A stretch of DNA of 64,000 bases from Paraburkholderia translucens. Its GTDB lineage: Bacteria; Pseudomonadota; Gammaproteobacteria; Burkholderiales; Burkholderiaceae. Positions 1 to 10,566 of this stretch are shown in pieces. The position numbers and the translations under genes are program-made. The notes beneath the pieces were generated by a model. The model searched no databases. It saw only the letters and a program-made list of their open reading frames with translations, and was not told the origin of the DNA. The first letter of the stretch is position 1. Each line of letters starts with the position of its first letter. The stretch spans positions 1 to 64,000 of the forward strand of contig NZ_JAJITC010000010.1 in NCBI RefSeq assembly GCF_020881035.1. The letters are read 5' to 3'.

Positions 1-1
1 G

Positions 2-169
2 ATGGGCGTGCCGACCGCGATGTTCACGCCGCTGTTCGTGATCTCGCGTACGGCCGGCTGGAGCGCGCACATCATCGAGCAGCGCGTCGACAACAAGATC
101 ATTCGGCCGAGCGCGAACTACACGGGTCCGGACGATCTGCCGTTCGTGCCGCTGGCGAAGCGCGTTTGA
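2..169 (+). CDS. prpC: 2-methylcitrate synthase, C-terminal end (partial)
   Basis: The first 55 codons of the window read as the C-terminus of a citrate-synthase-family protein. The sequence has MFTPLFVISRTAGWSAHIIE followed by a DNKIIRPSANYTGP segment and a short tail ending KRV. This is the conserved end of PrpC, which condenses propionyl-CoA with oxaloacetate. The gene starts upstream of the window. The next genes are acnD and prpF in the same direction, the usual Burkholderia methylcitrate operon order, and this supports PrpC over housekeeping citrate synthase. The gap to acnD is about 110 bases. Confidence 0.9.
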   Translation: MGVPTAMFTPLFVISRTAGWSAHIIEQRVDNKIIRPSANYTGPDDLPFVPLAKRV

Positions 170-281
170 GGCGAGCCGCGAGCTAAACTCACCGCACTGT
201 CCGACCGGCCGCGCGAGCGAAGCGCCGCCGCCGGCCTCCGGCATCCTGTCCGGCGGCCGATAACCGTCCTGTTCCTACGTC

Positions 282-2879
<2,598 letters not shown>

Positions 2880-2920
2880 TGAATTGACGCACGTTTCGCA
2901 GTGAGCGTCACAACAGACGA

Positions 2921-2951
2921 GGGCGATGCAGCTTGACTGGCCGCATCGCCC
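2921..2951 (+). other. Intergenic hairpin between acnD and prpF
   Basis: Perfect 9-bp inverted repeat: gggcgatgc at 2921-2929 and gcatcgccc at 2943-2951, loop of 13. No T-run follows, so it is more likely an mRNA processing or stability element than a full terminator. It sits in the 105-base gap inside the prp operon. Confidence 0.5.
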
Positions 2952-2984
2952 TTCATCAAGATCACGTCATCTCAGGACACTTTC

Positions 2985-4169
2985 ATGCACTTACCCCAGA
3001 TCAGGATTCCGGCCACCTATATGCGCGGCGGCACCAGCAAGGGCGTGTTTTTCCGCCTGCAGGATTTGCCCGAGGACGCCCAATCTCCGGGCGCCGCGCG
3101 CGATGCGCTGCTGATGCGCGTGATCGGCAGTCCCGATCCGTATGGCAAGCAGATCGACGGCATGGGCGGCGCGACGTCCAGCACCAGCAAGACCGTGATC
3201 ATTTCACGCAGCAACCGGCCCGATCACGACGTCGACTATCTGTTCGGTCAAGTGTCGATCGACAAGGCGTTCGTCGACTGGAGCGGCAATTGCGGCAACC
3301 TGTCGGCCGCGGTCGGGCCGTTCGCGATCAGCGCGGGCCTCGTCGATGCGAGCCGCGTACCGCGCGATGGCGTCGCGATCGTGCGCATCTGGCAGGCCAA
3401 TATCGGCAAGACGATCATCGCGCACGTGCCGATGACCGGCGGCGCGGTTCAGGAGACCGGCGACTTCGAACTCGACGGCGTGACCTTTCCGGCCGCCGAA
3501 GTGCCGCTCGAATTCCTGGACCCGGCCGCCGACGAAGACGGCGCGGGCGGCGCGATGTTCCCGACCGGCAATCTCGTCGACGACCTGGAGGTGCCTGGCG
3601 TGGGCACGTTGAAGGCGACGATGATCAACGCGGGCATTCCGACGATCTTCGTCGAGGCCGAAGCGATCGGCTACAAGGGCACCGAGTTGCAGGACGCGAT
3701 CAATAGCGACGCGAAGGCGCTCGCGATGTTCGAGACGATTCGCGCGCATGGCGCGCTGCGCATGGGGCTCATCAAACATCTCGACGAGATCGCGACGCGG
3801 CAGCATACGCCGAAGGTCGCATTCGTGGCGAAGCCCCAGGACTACGTCGCGTCGAGCGGCAAGCCGGTGCGCGCGGCCGACGTCGATTTGCTGGTGCGCG
3901 CGATGTCGATGGGCAAGCTGCATCACGCGATGATGGGCACGGCGGCGGTCGCGATCGGCACCGCGGCGGCGATCGCGGGCACGCTCGTCAATCAGGCGGC
4001 GGGCGGCGGCGAACGCGAGGCGGTGCGCTTCGGGCATCCGTCGGGCACGCTGCGCGTCGGCGCGCAGGCGAGTCTGAAAGACGGCGAATGGGTGGTCACG
4101 AAGGCGATGATGAGCCGCAGCGCGCGCGTGTTGATGGAGGGTTGGGTGAGGGTGCCGCAGCAAGGCTGA
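2985..4169 (+). CDS. prpF: 2-methylaconitate isomerase PrpF
   Basis: A 394-residue PrpF-family protein of diaminopimelate-epimerase fold. It opens IPATYMRGGTSKGVFFRLQD and carries GNCGNLSAAVGPFAI and the glycine-rich MFPTGN segment, all family hallmarks. PrpF isomerises the AcnD product to cis-2-methylaconitate so that ordinary aconitase can hydrate it. It is the last gene of the prpC-acnD-prpF run. The DNA after it up to 4367 shows no coding signal. Confidence 0.95.
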   Translation: MHLPQIRIPATYMRGGTSKGVFFRLQDLPEDAQSPGAARDALLMRVIGSPDPYGKQIDGMGGATSSTSKTVIISRSNRPDHDVDYLFGQVSIDKAFVDWSGNCGNLSAAVGPFAISAGLVDASRVPRDGVAIVRIWQANIGKTIIAHVPMTGGAVQETGDFELDGVTFPAAEVPLEFLDPAADEDGAGGAMFPTGNLVDDLEVPGVGTLKATMINAGIPTIFVEAEAIGYKGTELQDAINSDAKALAMFETIRAHGALRMGLIKHLDEIATRQHTPKVAFVAKPQDYVASSGKPVRAADVDLLVRAMSMGKLHHAMMGTAAVAIGTAAAIAGTLVNQAAGGGEREAVRFGHPSGTLRVGAQASLKDGEWVVTKAMMSRSARVLMEGWVRVPQQG

Positions 4170-4367
4170 GGCGCTGCCGATGCCGGCGGATGCGGGCCGA
4201 CGCCGGCGGCACGCAAGGCTGGGCGAATCAGGCGAAAGCTCCAATGGCGGTTCGAAACGGGCCGCTTTTCCTCAAGCGGATCCAATCCGATGCCACGCCT
4301 ATAATGAATCGCGACCGGTTGACCAATCGAGCATCATCAGCATCACTTACGCAACGAGGCTGACAGC

Positions 4368-4682
4368 ATGTACATCGCGATGAACCGCTTCAAAGTGGCA
4401 CCCGGCTCCGAGGCCGCCTTCGAACATCTGTGGACCACGCGCGACACCCATCTGAAAGAGGTGCCGGGCTTCATCGAATTCCATTTGCTGAAGGGACCGC
4501 GCAAAGACGATCACGTGCTCTATTCGAGCCACACTATCTGGCGCGACTACGCATCTTTCGAAGCATGGACGAAGTCCGACGCTTTTCGCGCTGCGCATCG
4601 CAGCGCCGGCAACGAAAACCGCGTGCTGTATCTCGGCCACCCGGAATTCGAAGGCTTCGAAGTGATCCAGACCGTTAGATAA
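4368..4682 (+). CDS. ABM-domain (IsdG-like) monooxygenase
   Basis: A 104-residue dimeric ferredoxin-fold protein of the antibiotic-biosynthesis-monooxygenase family. N6, W67 and H77 fall at the positions of the Asn/Trp/His triad of IsdG-type haem-degrading monooxygenases. The surrounding sequence (W58 to W67 in TIWRDYASFEAW, then FRAAHRSAG) matches those enzymes. Haem degradation is therefore plausible but not shown, because no haem transporter is adjacent. The next gene, an MDR oxidoreductase, starts 27 bases downstream and may be co-transcribed. Confidence 0.8.
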   Translation: MYIAMNRFKVAPGSEAAFEHLWTTRDTHLKEVPGFIEFHLLKGPRKDDHVLYSSHTIWRDYASFEAWTKSDAFRAAHRSAGNENRVLYLGHPEFEGFEVIQTVR

Positions 4683-4708
4683 CGCGCCACTCACCGAGGA
4701 ACGAAAAC

Positions 4709-5716
4709 ATGAAAGCCGTCAGAATCGGTTCGCCCGCCACCGTCGATAGTTTGCGGGTCGTCGATCTCGCCGATCCCGGGCAGCCCGCGGCCGGGCAGAT
4801 TCGCGTGCGGATTCGCGCGAGTTCGCTGAACTACCACGACTACGGTGTCGTCTCCGGCAATTTGCCCGCCGAAGCGGGCCGCATCCCGATGGCCGATGGC
4901 GCGGGCGTCGTCGAAGCGGTCGGCGCGGGCGTGAGCCAATTCAAGGCCGGCGATCACGTCGTGTCGTGCTTCTTCCCGTTGTGGGAGAACGGCTCGCCCG
5001 AGATCGGCGATTTTTCGACCACCCCCGGCGACGGCGTCGACGGTTACGCGCGCGAAGCCGTGGTGCTGCCGAGCCACTACTTCACGCATGCGCCGGCGGG
5101 CTATAGCCATGCCGAAGCCGCCACGCTGACCACGGCGGGATTGACCGCGTGGCGCGCGCTCGTCGTCGACGGTCAGCTGAAGGCAGGCAGCACGGTGCTC
5201 GTGCTGGGTACCGGCGGCGTGTCGATCTTTGGTCTGCAGATGGCGAAGGCGATGGGGGCGTCGGTGATCGCGACCTCGTCGTCGGATGCGAAGCTCGCGA
5301 AGCTGCGCGACCTCGGCGCCGACCATGCGATCAACTATCGTGACAATCCCGAGTGGGGCAAAGAGGTGCGTCACCTGACGAATGGACGCGGCGTGGACCA
5401 CGTGATCGAGGTCGGTGGGCCCGGTACTTTGCCGCAGTCGATCACCGCGTGCCGCATCGGCGGGCATATCGCGCTGATCGGCGTCTTGACCGGTCGCGCC
5501 GGACCGGTGCCGACCGCGCATCTGATGGTGCGGCAGCAGCGCCTGCAAGGGCTGATCGTCGGCAGCCGGCAGGATCAGATCGAGATGGTGCGCGCGCTGG
5601 AGACGACCGGCATCAAGCCCGTGATCGACAGCACGTTCGAGCTCGACAAGCTCGCCGATGCGTTCCGGCACGAGGCATCAGGTGCGCACTTCGGCAAGAT
5701 CTGCGTGGCGATCTGA
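4709..5716 (+). CDS. MDR-family NAD(P)-dependent alcohol dehydrogenase / quinone oxidoreductase
   Basis: A 335-residue medium-chain dehydrogenase/reductase. The N-terminal GroES-like domain contains ASSLNYHDYGVVSG and MADGAGVVEAVGAGV. The Rossmann domain has VLVLGTGGVSIFGLQMAKAM near residues 168-187. The structural-zinc cysteine cluster and the catalytic Cys/His of zinc alcohol dehydrogenases are not evident, so it belongs with the zinc-independent quinone-oxidoreductase-like branch. Substrate unknown. It probably shares a transcript with the preceding ABM gene. Confidence 0.85.
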   Translation: MKAVRIGSPATVDSLRVVDLADPGQPAAGQIRVRIRASSLNYHDYGVVSGNLPAEAGRIPMADGAGVVEAVGAGVSQFKAGDHVVSCFFPLWENGSPEIGDFSTTPGDGVDGYAREAVVLPSHYFTHAPAGYSHAEAATLTTAGLTAWRALVVDGQLKAGSTVLVLGTGGVSIFGLQMAKAMGASVIATSSSDAKLAKLRDLGADHAINYRDNPEWGKEVRHLTNGRGVDHVIEVGGPGTLPQSITACRIGGHIALIGVLTGRAGPVPTAHLMVRQQRLQGLIVGSRQDQIEMVRALETTGIKPVIDSTFELDKLADAFRHEASGAHFGKICVAI

Positions 5717-5717
5717 G

Positions 5718-5950
5718 TCAGGTACCCCGCGCGAGGTCCGCGAAACACACACGCGTCGCCTCGCAGGCCTGGGTGAATCCTTCGTCGTAGCTCGTGAAAA
5801 ATACCGTGGGCGTGGCGCCGAGCGTTCTGAACAGATCGGCGAGCACCGAGCGCGCGGACGCGTCGAGTCCTCCGGCGGGTTCGTCGGCGATCAGCACACG
5901 GGTCTCGCCAAGCGCGGCCGCCGTCAGGAACACTTTTTTGCGGCTTCCCA
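5718..5950 (-). pseudogene. ABC transporter ATPase, C-terminal half (interrupted gene)
   Basis: On the minus strand this reads LGSRKKVFLTAAALGETRVL then IADEPAGGLDASARSVL, ending CFADLARGT and a stop. It contains the end of the ABC signature (LGSRKK), Walker B (VLIADEP) and the D-loop (GGLDA). There is no Walker A half directly upstream: that half lies at 7251-7680 on the same strand, and the two rejoin within the signature motif. The gene was therefore split by the DNA between them and cannot make a working ATPase. Confidence 0.85.
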
Positions 5951-6054
5951 ATCGCCAATTGACACCGGAGGATGCGGCAGCCCTTCTCGCTGACGCTGCG
6001 CAGGGCGTGAACGCAAAGCTGGCGGCCATGGACGCTTCATGGACGAAGCACTGA
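5951..6054 (+). pseudogene. 3' stub of an unidentified CDS
   Basis: Plus-strand coding-like stub reading RQLTPEDAAALLADAAQGVN then AKLAAMDASWTKH and stop. It is cut off at the junction with the ABC ATPase fragment and followed directly by a good intrinsic terminator. The helical, Ala-rich end resembles the C-termini of many secreted binding proteins, but I cannot assign a family. It looks like the truncated end of a gene brought in with, or left by, the rearrangement. Confidence 0.5.
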
Positions 6055-6075
6055 CCGGCTTGGATCTCTGACAAT

Positions 6076-6101
6076 AAAGGCGGCGCAATGCCGCCTTTTT
6101 G
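6076..6101 (+). terminator. Intrinsic terminator
   Basis: GGCGGC (6079-6084), loop gcaat, GCCGCC (6090-6095), then TTTTT, with an A-run before the stem. It is 25 bases after the stop of the 5951-6054 stub, so it belonged to that gene. Confidence 0.85.
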
Positions 6102-6256
6102 TTGAGCTGCAATATCGACAAAACGCGATTGAAAATGAGATGTCTGGAACTATTGTGAATATTTGTCAAATCGGCTCTATCCCGAATTAAAGCTGTTGAC
6201 CATGACCCGTTTAGGTGGTCAATTTATCGGGTATTTCTTAAATCATAAGAGGTCGA

Positions 6257-6328
6257 ATGAAACAACAAGCGCAGGAAGGCGCCTGGGAACTTATGACGGA
6301 CGAGGAAGAATGTCTTGCTGCCGCATAA
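6257..6328 (+). CDS. Possible 23-residue ORF in the AT-rich insert
   Basis: ATG at 6257 is preceded by AAGAGG about five bases upstream. It opens a 23-codon acidic peptide (MKQQAQEGAWELMTDEEECL, then AAA and stop). No family recognised. It may be a remnant of the toxin module that follows. Confidence 0.25.
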   Translation: MKQQAQEGAWELMTDEEECLAAA

Positions 6329-6460
6329 CCTATTCAATATATTCCAAGTTCCCGCCAATGTCGTCCGCAATGGCACTGAACGTCGAAACCGGCGAATGGT
6401 TTCCGTTTGACAGGCTTCGGTCGTACTCAACGGGGTACCAAATGGCCGACGCTTTGGGCT

Positions 6461-6773
6461 ACGCATGGGCCTGCAATTGTCGCGGACGCGCGCAACAACC
6501 GGACGTGCCGCAGAATCTCGGTAATGCACATGCGTTTAAATACAGCGGGGGTAACCTCCCGTATGCTGGCGAAGTGGAGGAACTAGCTGGAACGACAAAT
6601 GAAAAATACGCCGGAAAATGTTTGGTTACGATCGTTCCACGTTCCGTGAAATGATCCACAGATTCAAGAAGAGAAATGGCATCGGGCCCGCTGACAATCT
6701 TGAGTTTGAAGAGAATGGAGACGTGTATTTCCGGGAAATCTACATTGACAATTTTCACGACTACGGCAATTAA
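6461..6773 (+). pseudogene. Frameshifted polymorphic-toxin-like C-terminal domain
   Basis: One frame gives NAHAFKYSGGNLPYAGEVEE then LAGTTNEKYAGK up to about 6618. The next frame continues MFGYDRSTFREMIHRFKKRN and ends with a GDVYFREIYIDNFHDYGN tail at 6773. The two are joined by restoring a single A in the run at 6614-6617. The end, with its YI-N-HDY pattern, looks like C-terminal toxin domains of contact-dependent or Rhs-type systems. No delivery domain is present. The stop lies 9 bases before a DUF4279 immunity-type gene. The toxin activity class is unknown. The frameshift could be real or a homopolymer sequencing error. Confidence 0.55.
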
Positions 6774-6782
6774 GGGGCGGGA

Positions 6783-7202
6783 ATGACGGACAGACTTGTT
6801 GCATCAGCGAGTTTCACGATAACGGGCGATCATGTCGTGCCAGAGTGGTGGACACAGTATTTTGGTGTGGCGCCGGATGTGGCGGTAACCAAGGGGGAGC
6901 CGCTTCGTGATCGGACTGGACAGGGCCGCACCTTGGCACGACGAACGGGCGTGTGGGGACTTGATAGCGAAAAGACAGTGCGTAGTGAGCGCTTGGAGCC
7001 GCATCTGCGCTACCTGATACAGCGATTGGCACTGCCCCGGGCGGATTTGAAACAGCGCGTTGAAGGCGTGGGCGCGAAAATGCGGTTTTTCTGTTACTGG
7101 GTCAACGAGTCGGGAGATCGAGTCCCAGATATTCCAGAGGATATTCGCACGATGATGGAATCCCTTGGCGGAACCATCGAGATTGACGAATACCGCGATT
7201 AA
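6783..7202 (+). CDS. DUF4279 domain protein, probable orphan immunity protein
   Basis: A 139-residue protein with the DUF4279 layout. The N-terminal strand ASASFTITGDHVVPE is followed by YFGVAPDVAVTKGEPLRDR, then RRTGVWGLDSE. A central helix carries the HLRYLIQRL region. The C-terminal section has MRFFCYWVNESGD and ends GGTIEIDEYRD. DUF4279 proteins often sit directly after polymorphic toxins as immunity proteins, and here the gene follows a toxin-like tail by 9 bases with a purine-rich ribosome site (GGGGCGGGA). It appears intact although the toxin is broken, so it would be an orphan immunity gene. It lies in AT-richer DNA than its neighbours. Confidence 0.75.
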   Translation: MTDRLVASASFTITGDHVVPEWWTQYFGVAPDVAVTKGEPLRDRTGQGRTLARRTGVWGLDSEKTVRSERLEPHLRYLIQRLALPRADLKQRVEGVGAKMRFFCYWVNESGDRVPDIPEDIRTMMESLGGTIEIDEYRD

Positions 7203-7250
7203 CTCGAAACTAGGTATTTAGCCTATATATATGCATTTATCTATGGCCTG

Positions 7251-7680
7251 CCATACGACATCTGTTCGAAGCGTTTGTCCAGATGTGGCGTGAGGCCGAA
7301 GCGTTCGGCGAGCGCGAGCGCGTCATCGGTGAGCGCGCTGTGTCGCGCCGCAGCGCAGATAGTCGCGGCCGGTCTGATCGGGCCAGTTGATGCTGTCTTC
7401 CGCTACTTACGTGAGCAGTGCTTGCGCGGCATGCGCGGCGGTGCGCAGCGAATGACCGTCGAGCCATACGTCTCCGGTATCGGCTTCGAGCGCGCCGGCG
7501 AGGATGGCGAGCAACGTCGACTTGCCGCTGCCGGATTCATCGTTTAGCGCAACGCAGCCGGACGTCGCGTCAAAGTGCAGTCCTTCGAACAGGGCGCGGT
7601 CGCTATAGCGCCTGCTGAGGTTGTCGAATCGAAGGATCGGTTGGCGCGCGAAGGGCGATAAGTACGCGCGCAGGATTGCA
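7251..7680 (-). pseudogene. ABC transporter ATPase, N-terminal half (interrupted gene)
   Basis: Minus-strand reading gives PILRFDNLSRRYSDRALFEG, then a Walker A box NDESGSGKST (usual form GESGSGKST), then LAILAGALEADTGDVWLDG and a stop at 7407-7409. After a frame change it resumes LTDDALALAERFGLTPHLDK and RFEQMSYG, reaching the signature motif at about 7251. It therefore carries internal frameshifts as well as the insertion break. No convincing start codon is visible at the upstream end. The rest of the protein is at 5718-5950. The original was a small stand-alone ABC ATPase. Confidence 0.85.
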
Positions 7681-7753
7681 CCGCAGCTCGTGCGAAATCT
7701 TCTGCACGGTCATGTCGTGCCAGTCTAGCGCCGCGCCGGCTGCTTCCGCGCGG

Positions 7754-8605
7754 TTACAGCGGCGCCACCGTCTCCAGAAAAAACTCCACCATCCGGTCAC
7801 ATACGCACTCGAACATTTGCGTGCCCGTCACGGTCCGGCACCCGCGCGCGTGTGCCGCTTCGATCAGCGGCGTGAGCGGCGGCTTCGTGACGACGTCGCC
7901 GACAAAAGTTGTGCCCCGCAAGCGCGCGGCGTCGATCGGCAACGGATCACCCGTGCGCATGCCAAGCGGCGACGCATTGACGATCACGTCGTACCTGCTC
8001 AAGTCGAGTTCGGCCGCCACGCCGCGCGCTTCGCCTCGCCCAAGCGCATTGAGCCGCGCGCTCAGCGAGCCGGTGCGTTCCGCGTCGTTGTCGCGCACGT
8101 CGAGCGAGCCAATGCCGCGCTGAATCAGCGCATGGCCGATCGCCGAGCCCGCGCCCCCCGCGCCAACCAGCAGCGCGCGCCTGCCCTGTAACTCGCAGCC
8201 CGCGGCGACGAGCGCCGCGACGAAGCCGGTGCCGTCGAACATCCCGCCGTGCCAGGTGCCGTCGGCGTTGCGGCGCAGCGTGTTGACCGCGCCGAGGAAC
8301 GCCGCTGCTTCGGCAAGCGTCGCGCAATAGCTCGCGGCGCTGAATTTGTGCGGCACCGTGATGATCACGCCGTCGACGTTGCGCATCGCCGCGATGCACG
8401 TGAAGAACGCGGGCAAATCAGCGGGCGCGACGTGCGCGGGCACCACCAGCGCATCGCGGCCAGCCGCGCGCAACGCGGCGGTCACACCCGACGGCGAGCG
8501 CACCTGCGCAATCGGATCGCCGACGATGAAATACACGCGCGTCGCGCCGCTCAGACCCGCGTCGAGCGACACCGGAAATGAAGGGGTATCTCCCGCCTGC
8601 TGCAT
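7754..8605 (-). CDS. Shikimate dehydrogenase family protein (AroE paralog)
   Basis: A 283-residue AroE-fold protein. The substrate domain holds the catalytic lysine K87 in TVPHK and the aspartate D124 in MFDGTGF. The nucleotide-binding domain has VGAGGAGSAIGHALIQRGI near 147-165. No other aromatic-pathway gene is nearby, and the FDGTGF motif differs from the NTDG of housekeeping AroE, so this is more likely a catabolic shikimate/quinate-type paralog. The start chosen begins MQQAGDTPSF. The gene ends 74 bases from the decayed ABC ATPase. Confidence 0.85.
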   Translation of the reverse strand: MQQAGDTPSFPVSLDAGLSGATRVYFIVGDPIAQVRSPSGVTAALRAAGRDALVVPAHVAPADLPAFFTCIAAMRNVDGVIITVPHKFSAASYCATLAEAAAFLGAVNTLRRNADGTWHGGMFDGTGFVAALVAAGCELQGRRALLVGAGGAGSAIGHALIQRGIGSLDVRDNDAERTGSLSARLNALGRGEARGVAAELDLSRYDVIVNASPLGMRTGDPLPIDAARLRGTTFVGDVVTKPPLTPLIEAAHARGCRTVTGTQMFECVCDRMVEFFLETVAPL

Positions 8606-9164
8606 GGTCGAATCTCCTGAAAGGGCTGTGCGTTTGCACTTTCGATGGCGGCGCGTCGATCACGTGACCGACCCGCTGGCGCCACGCAAGAAACTGTTCG
8701 CCGGGTGCGCGCCCTTTCGTGCCAAAGCGGCTGCACGACACGACCGTGCGCGAATCGTCCGCGGCGCGGGCGGCGAGGTGGGGCGGCAACGGAGACTGGC
8801 TCATGAAATGACCGCTATTGCGTGCATGGACGGATTGACGGGGCAAGGCGGGGCCGAACCAGCCAGCTTTCCTCGCGCCCGCGCCCTTTTTGAGACACAT
8901 GGTCAAGCCGCGTCCAGAAACAACGCTATCGTCACACGATACGATTGCGGTTGGCTTTCGATCGAGAGTTGATGCATCGGGTACCGGGATAGTGCAGTGC
9001 AGGGCAGAATAGTTGATGCCGCCCGGCATCGGCGCCAATAACGTGGAACCTGAGAGAAAGTGGCGATGACGCGAACGGACCCGTAGAGGCCCGTCGCTCA
9101 TCCGCCCGCCTTCACCGTCATACCGTGGCGTTGGCATTCGTATCCGGCAATTTGATTCGATTTT
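8606..9164. other. Intergenic region, no gene recognised
   Basis: About 560 bases between two minus-strand genes. Open frames cross it on both strands but their translations are Arg/Ala-rich without recognisable motifs or ribosome sites. It should hold the promoter of the AroE paralog. Nothing more can be supported. Confidence 0.5.
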
Positions 9165-10289
9165 TCAGGCGGCATCGGAAGCCACGTTCCCGGCCGCTTC
9201 CCGTACCGGTTCGTCGCGTGCCTTCACCCGCAAAATCGGCGCTTCGATAAATCGCCACGACAGCAGCGCAATGCCAAGCGAAATCGCAAATGACGCGAAG
9301 ATACCAAGCGCATGCGCCCACATCGGCACGTTGCCTCCAAATAGCGCTTCGGCGTGCCGGTTACGCGTGAGGTCGGGGATCAGGTTGTGATACAGGTAGA
9401 AGCCATAGCTGATACGCCCAAGCCCGGCGAGCCAACGAGTCTGCAACAGAGCCATCACGACAGCGTTGCGGCAACACGCAATCGAAGCGACCAGCGCCGC
9501 AATGCCGGCCCCGTACACGGCGCTGATCGCGGTCAACGGCAACGGATTGCCGAGTGTGTCCCACACCGGCTCCGCCGCGCACAAACCGATTACGACGAGA
9601 CTGAGCGCGAACAGCGTCAGACCATGACCGAGCCATGCACGCGCGCGGCCGCGATCGTTCGCGATCACCAGAGCGCCGACGCCGCCTAACGCCAGCAGCC
9701 AGACATTGCTCAACGGGTGCGTGTAGATCGCGATCTCGTCCCAGTGCGCGGCGTGCATCGCGAACAACGAAGCAAGGCCGAGCGCCACGATCGCCCAACA
9801 TGCCGCGCGGTGCCGCCGCGTGGCAAGCAGCAGCAAAAGCGGCGCAACCACGAGATAGAACTGCTCCTCGATCGCGAGGCTCCACAAGTGCGAATAGCGG
9901 CCCGGCCAGTAACGCAGCACCGAGCCGATCCAGAAGTTCGACAGATACGCGAAGTGAAACGGCATGCCGCCCGCGAGTTCCGGATTTGCCAAGCCCAACG
10001 CCATCAGCACGCACATCACGACGAGCATCAGGTAATAAATCGGAAAGATGCGCACGGTGCGGCGAAACAGGAAGCGCCCGAGTTCGGCGCGGAAGCGACT
10101 GTCGCCCGATTCGATGCGCGCGCGCTGCGACGACAGAATGCCGATGATCAGAAAGCCGCTCAGCGCAAAGAAGATCCACACACCGAGATGCCCGATTTCG
10201 CCAATGTCGCCGAACAGTCGATGCTGCAAAAACACCATCAGCACGGCGATCGCGCGCAATCCGTCGAAGCCGGCAATTCTGTTTTTCAT
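9165..10289 (-). CDS. Acyltransferase 3 family membrane protein
   Basis: A 374-residue multi-spanning protein of the acyltransferase-3 (OafA/NodX) family. It starts MKNRIAGFDGLRAIAVLMVF, with the family's conserved Arg at FDGLRA and His in LQHRLFG. It later shows LSGFLI, FLFRRTVRIFPIYYLML and HLWSLAIEEQFYL, all typical. Such proteins O-acylate surface polysaccharides or lipids from the inner membrane. The start at 10289 is preferred over one 13 codons upstream because it places the family N-terminus correctly. The acceptor is unknown. A second polysaccharide-type acyltransferase homolog (OpgC) is divergent next door. Confidence 0.9.
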   Translation of the reverse strand: MKNRIAGFDGLRAIAVLMVFLQHRLFGDIGEIGHLGVWIFFALSGFLIIGILSSQRARIESGDSRFRAELGRFLFRRTVRIFPIYYLMLVVMCVLMALGLANPELAGGMPFHFAYLSNFWIGSVLRYWPGRYSHLWSLAIEEQFYLVVAPLLLLLATRRHRAACWAIVALGLASLFAMHAAHWDEIAIYTHPLSNVWLLALGGVGALVIANDRGRARAWLGHGLTLFALSLVVIGLCAAEPVWDTLGNPLPLTAISAVYGAGIAALVASIACCRNAVVMALLQTRWLAGLGRISYGFYLYHNLIPDLTRNRHAEALFGGNVPMWAHALGIFASFAISLGIALLSWRFIEAPILRVKARDEPVREAAGNVASDAA

Positions 10290-10566
10290 AAAGCTGTATA
10301 CGCAAAACGGCGGAAAGCATGAAAACATCGTACGGAGAAAAAAGAGCGAAAAAAATCGTGCTGTGTGTTTGTTTATTTATTTTTGAGTGCTGCACCATCC
10401 CAACTTACCGATGCCCCCGTTTCGGGTGTGAAAAGCCGCAAATCTTTCCGTCGATTCGCTAAAGACGTACCCAGTATTACGAGTCACCAACGCGTCCATT
10501 TCAGAATGCCGTTGTGAAAGCGAAAATGAAAGGCGGCCTGTCAGTGCGCATTCTTCGAGAAGACGA

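Noticed and set aside
6163..6460. Longer ORF continuing upstream of the toxin-like segment
   Set aside because: The translation before about 6460 has no recognisable pattern and the start lacks a ribosome site; probably fortuitous.
8418..9137. 239-codon minus-strand frame in the gap after aroE
   Set aside because: Arg/Ser-rich, overlaps aroE in another frame, no motif or start signal.
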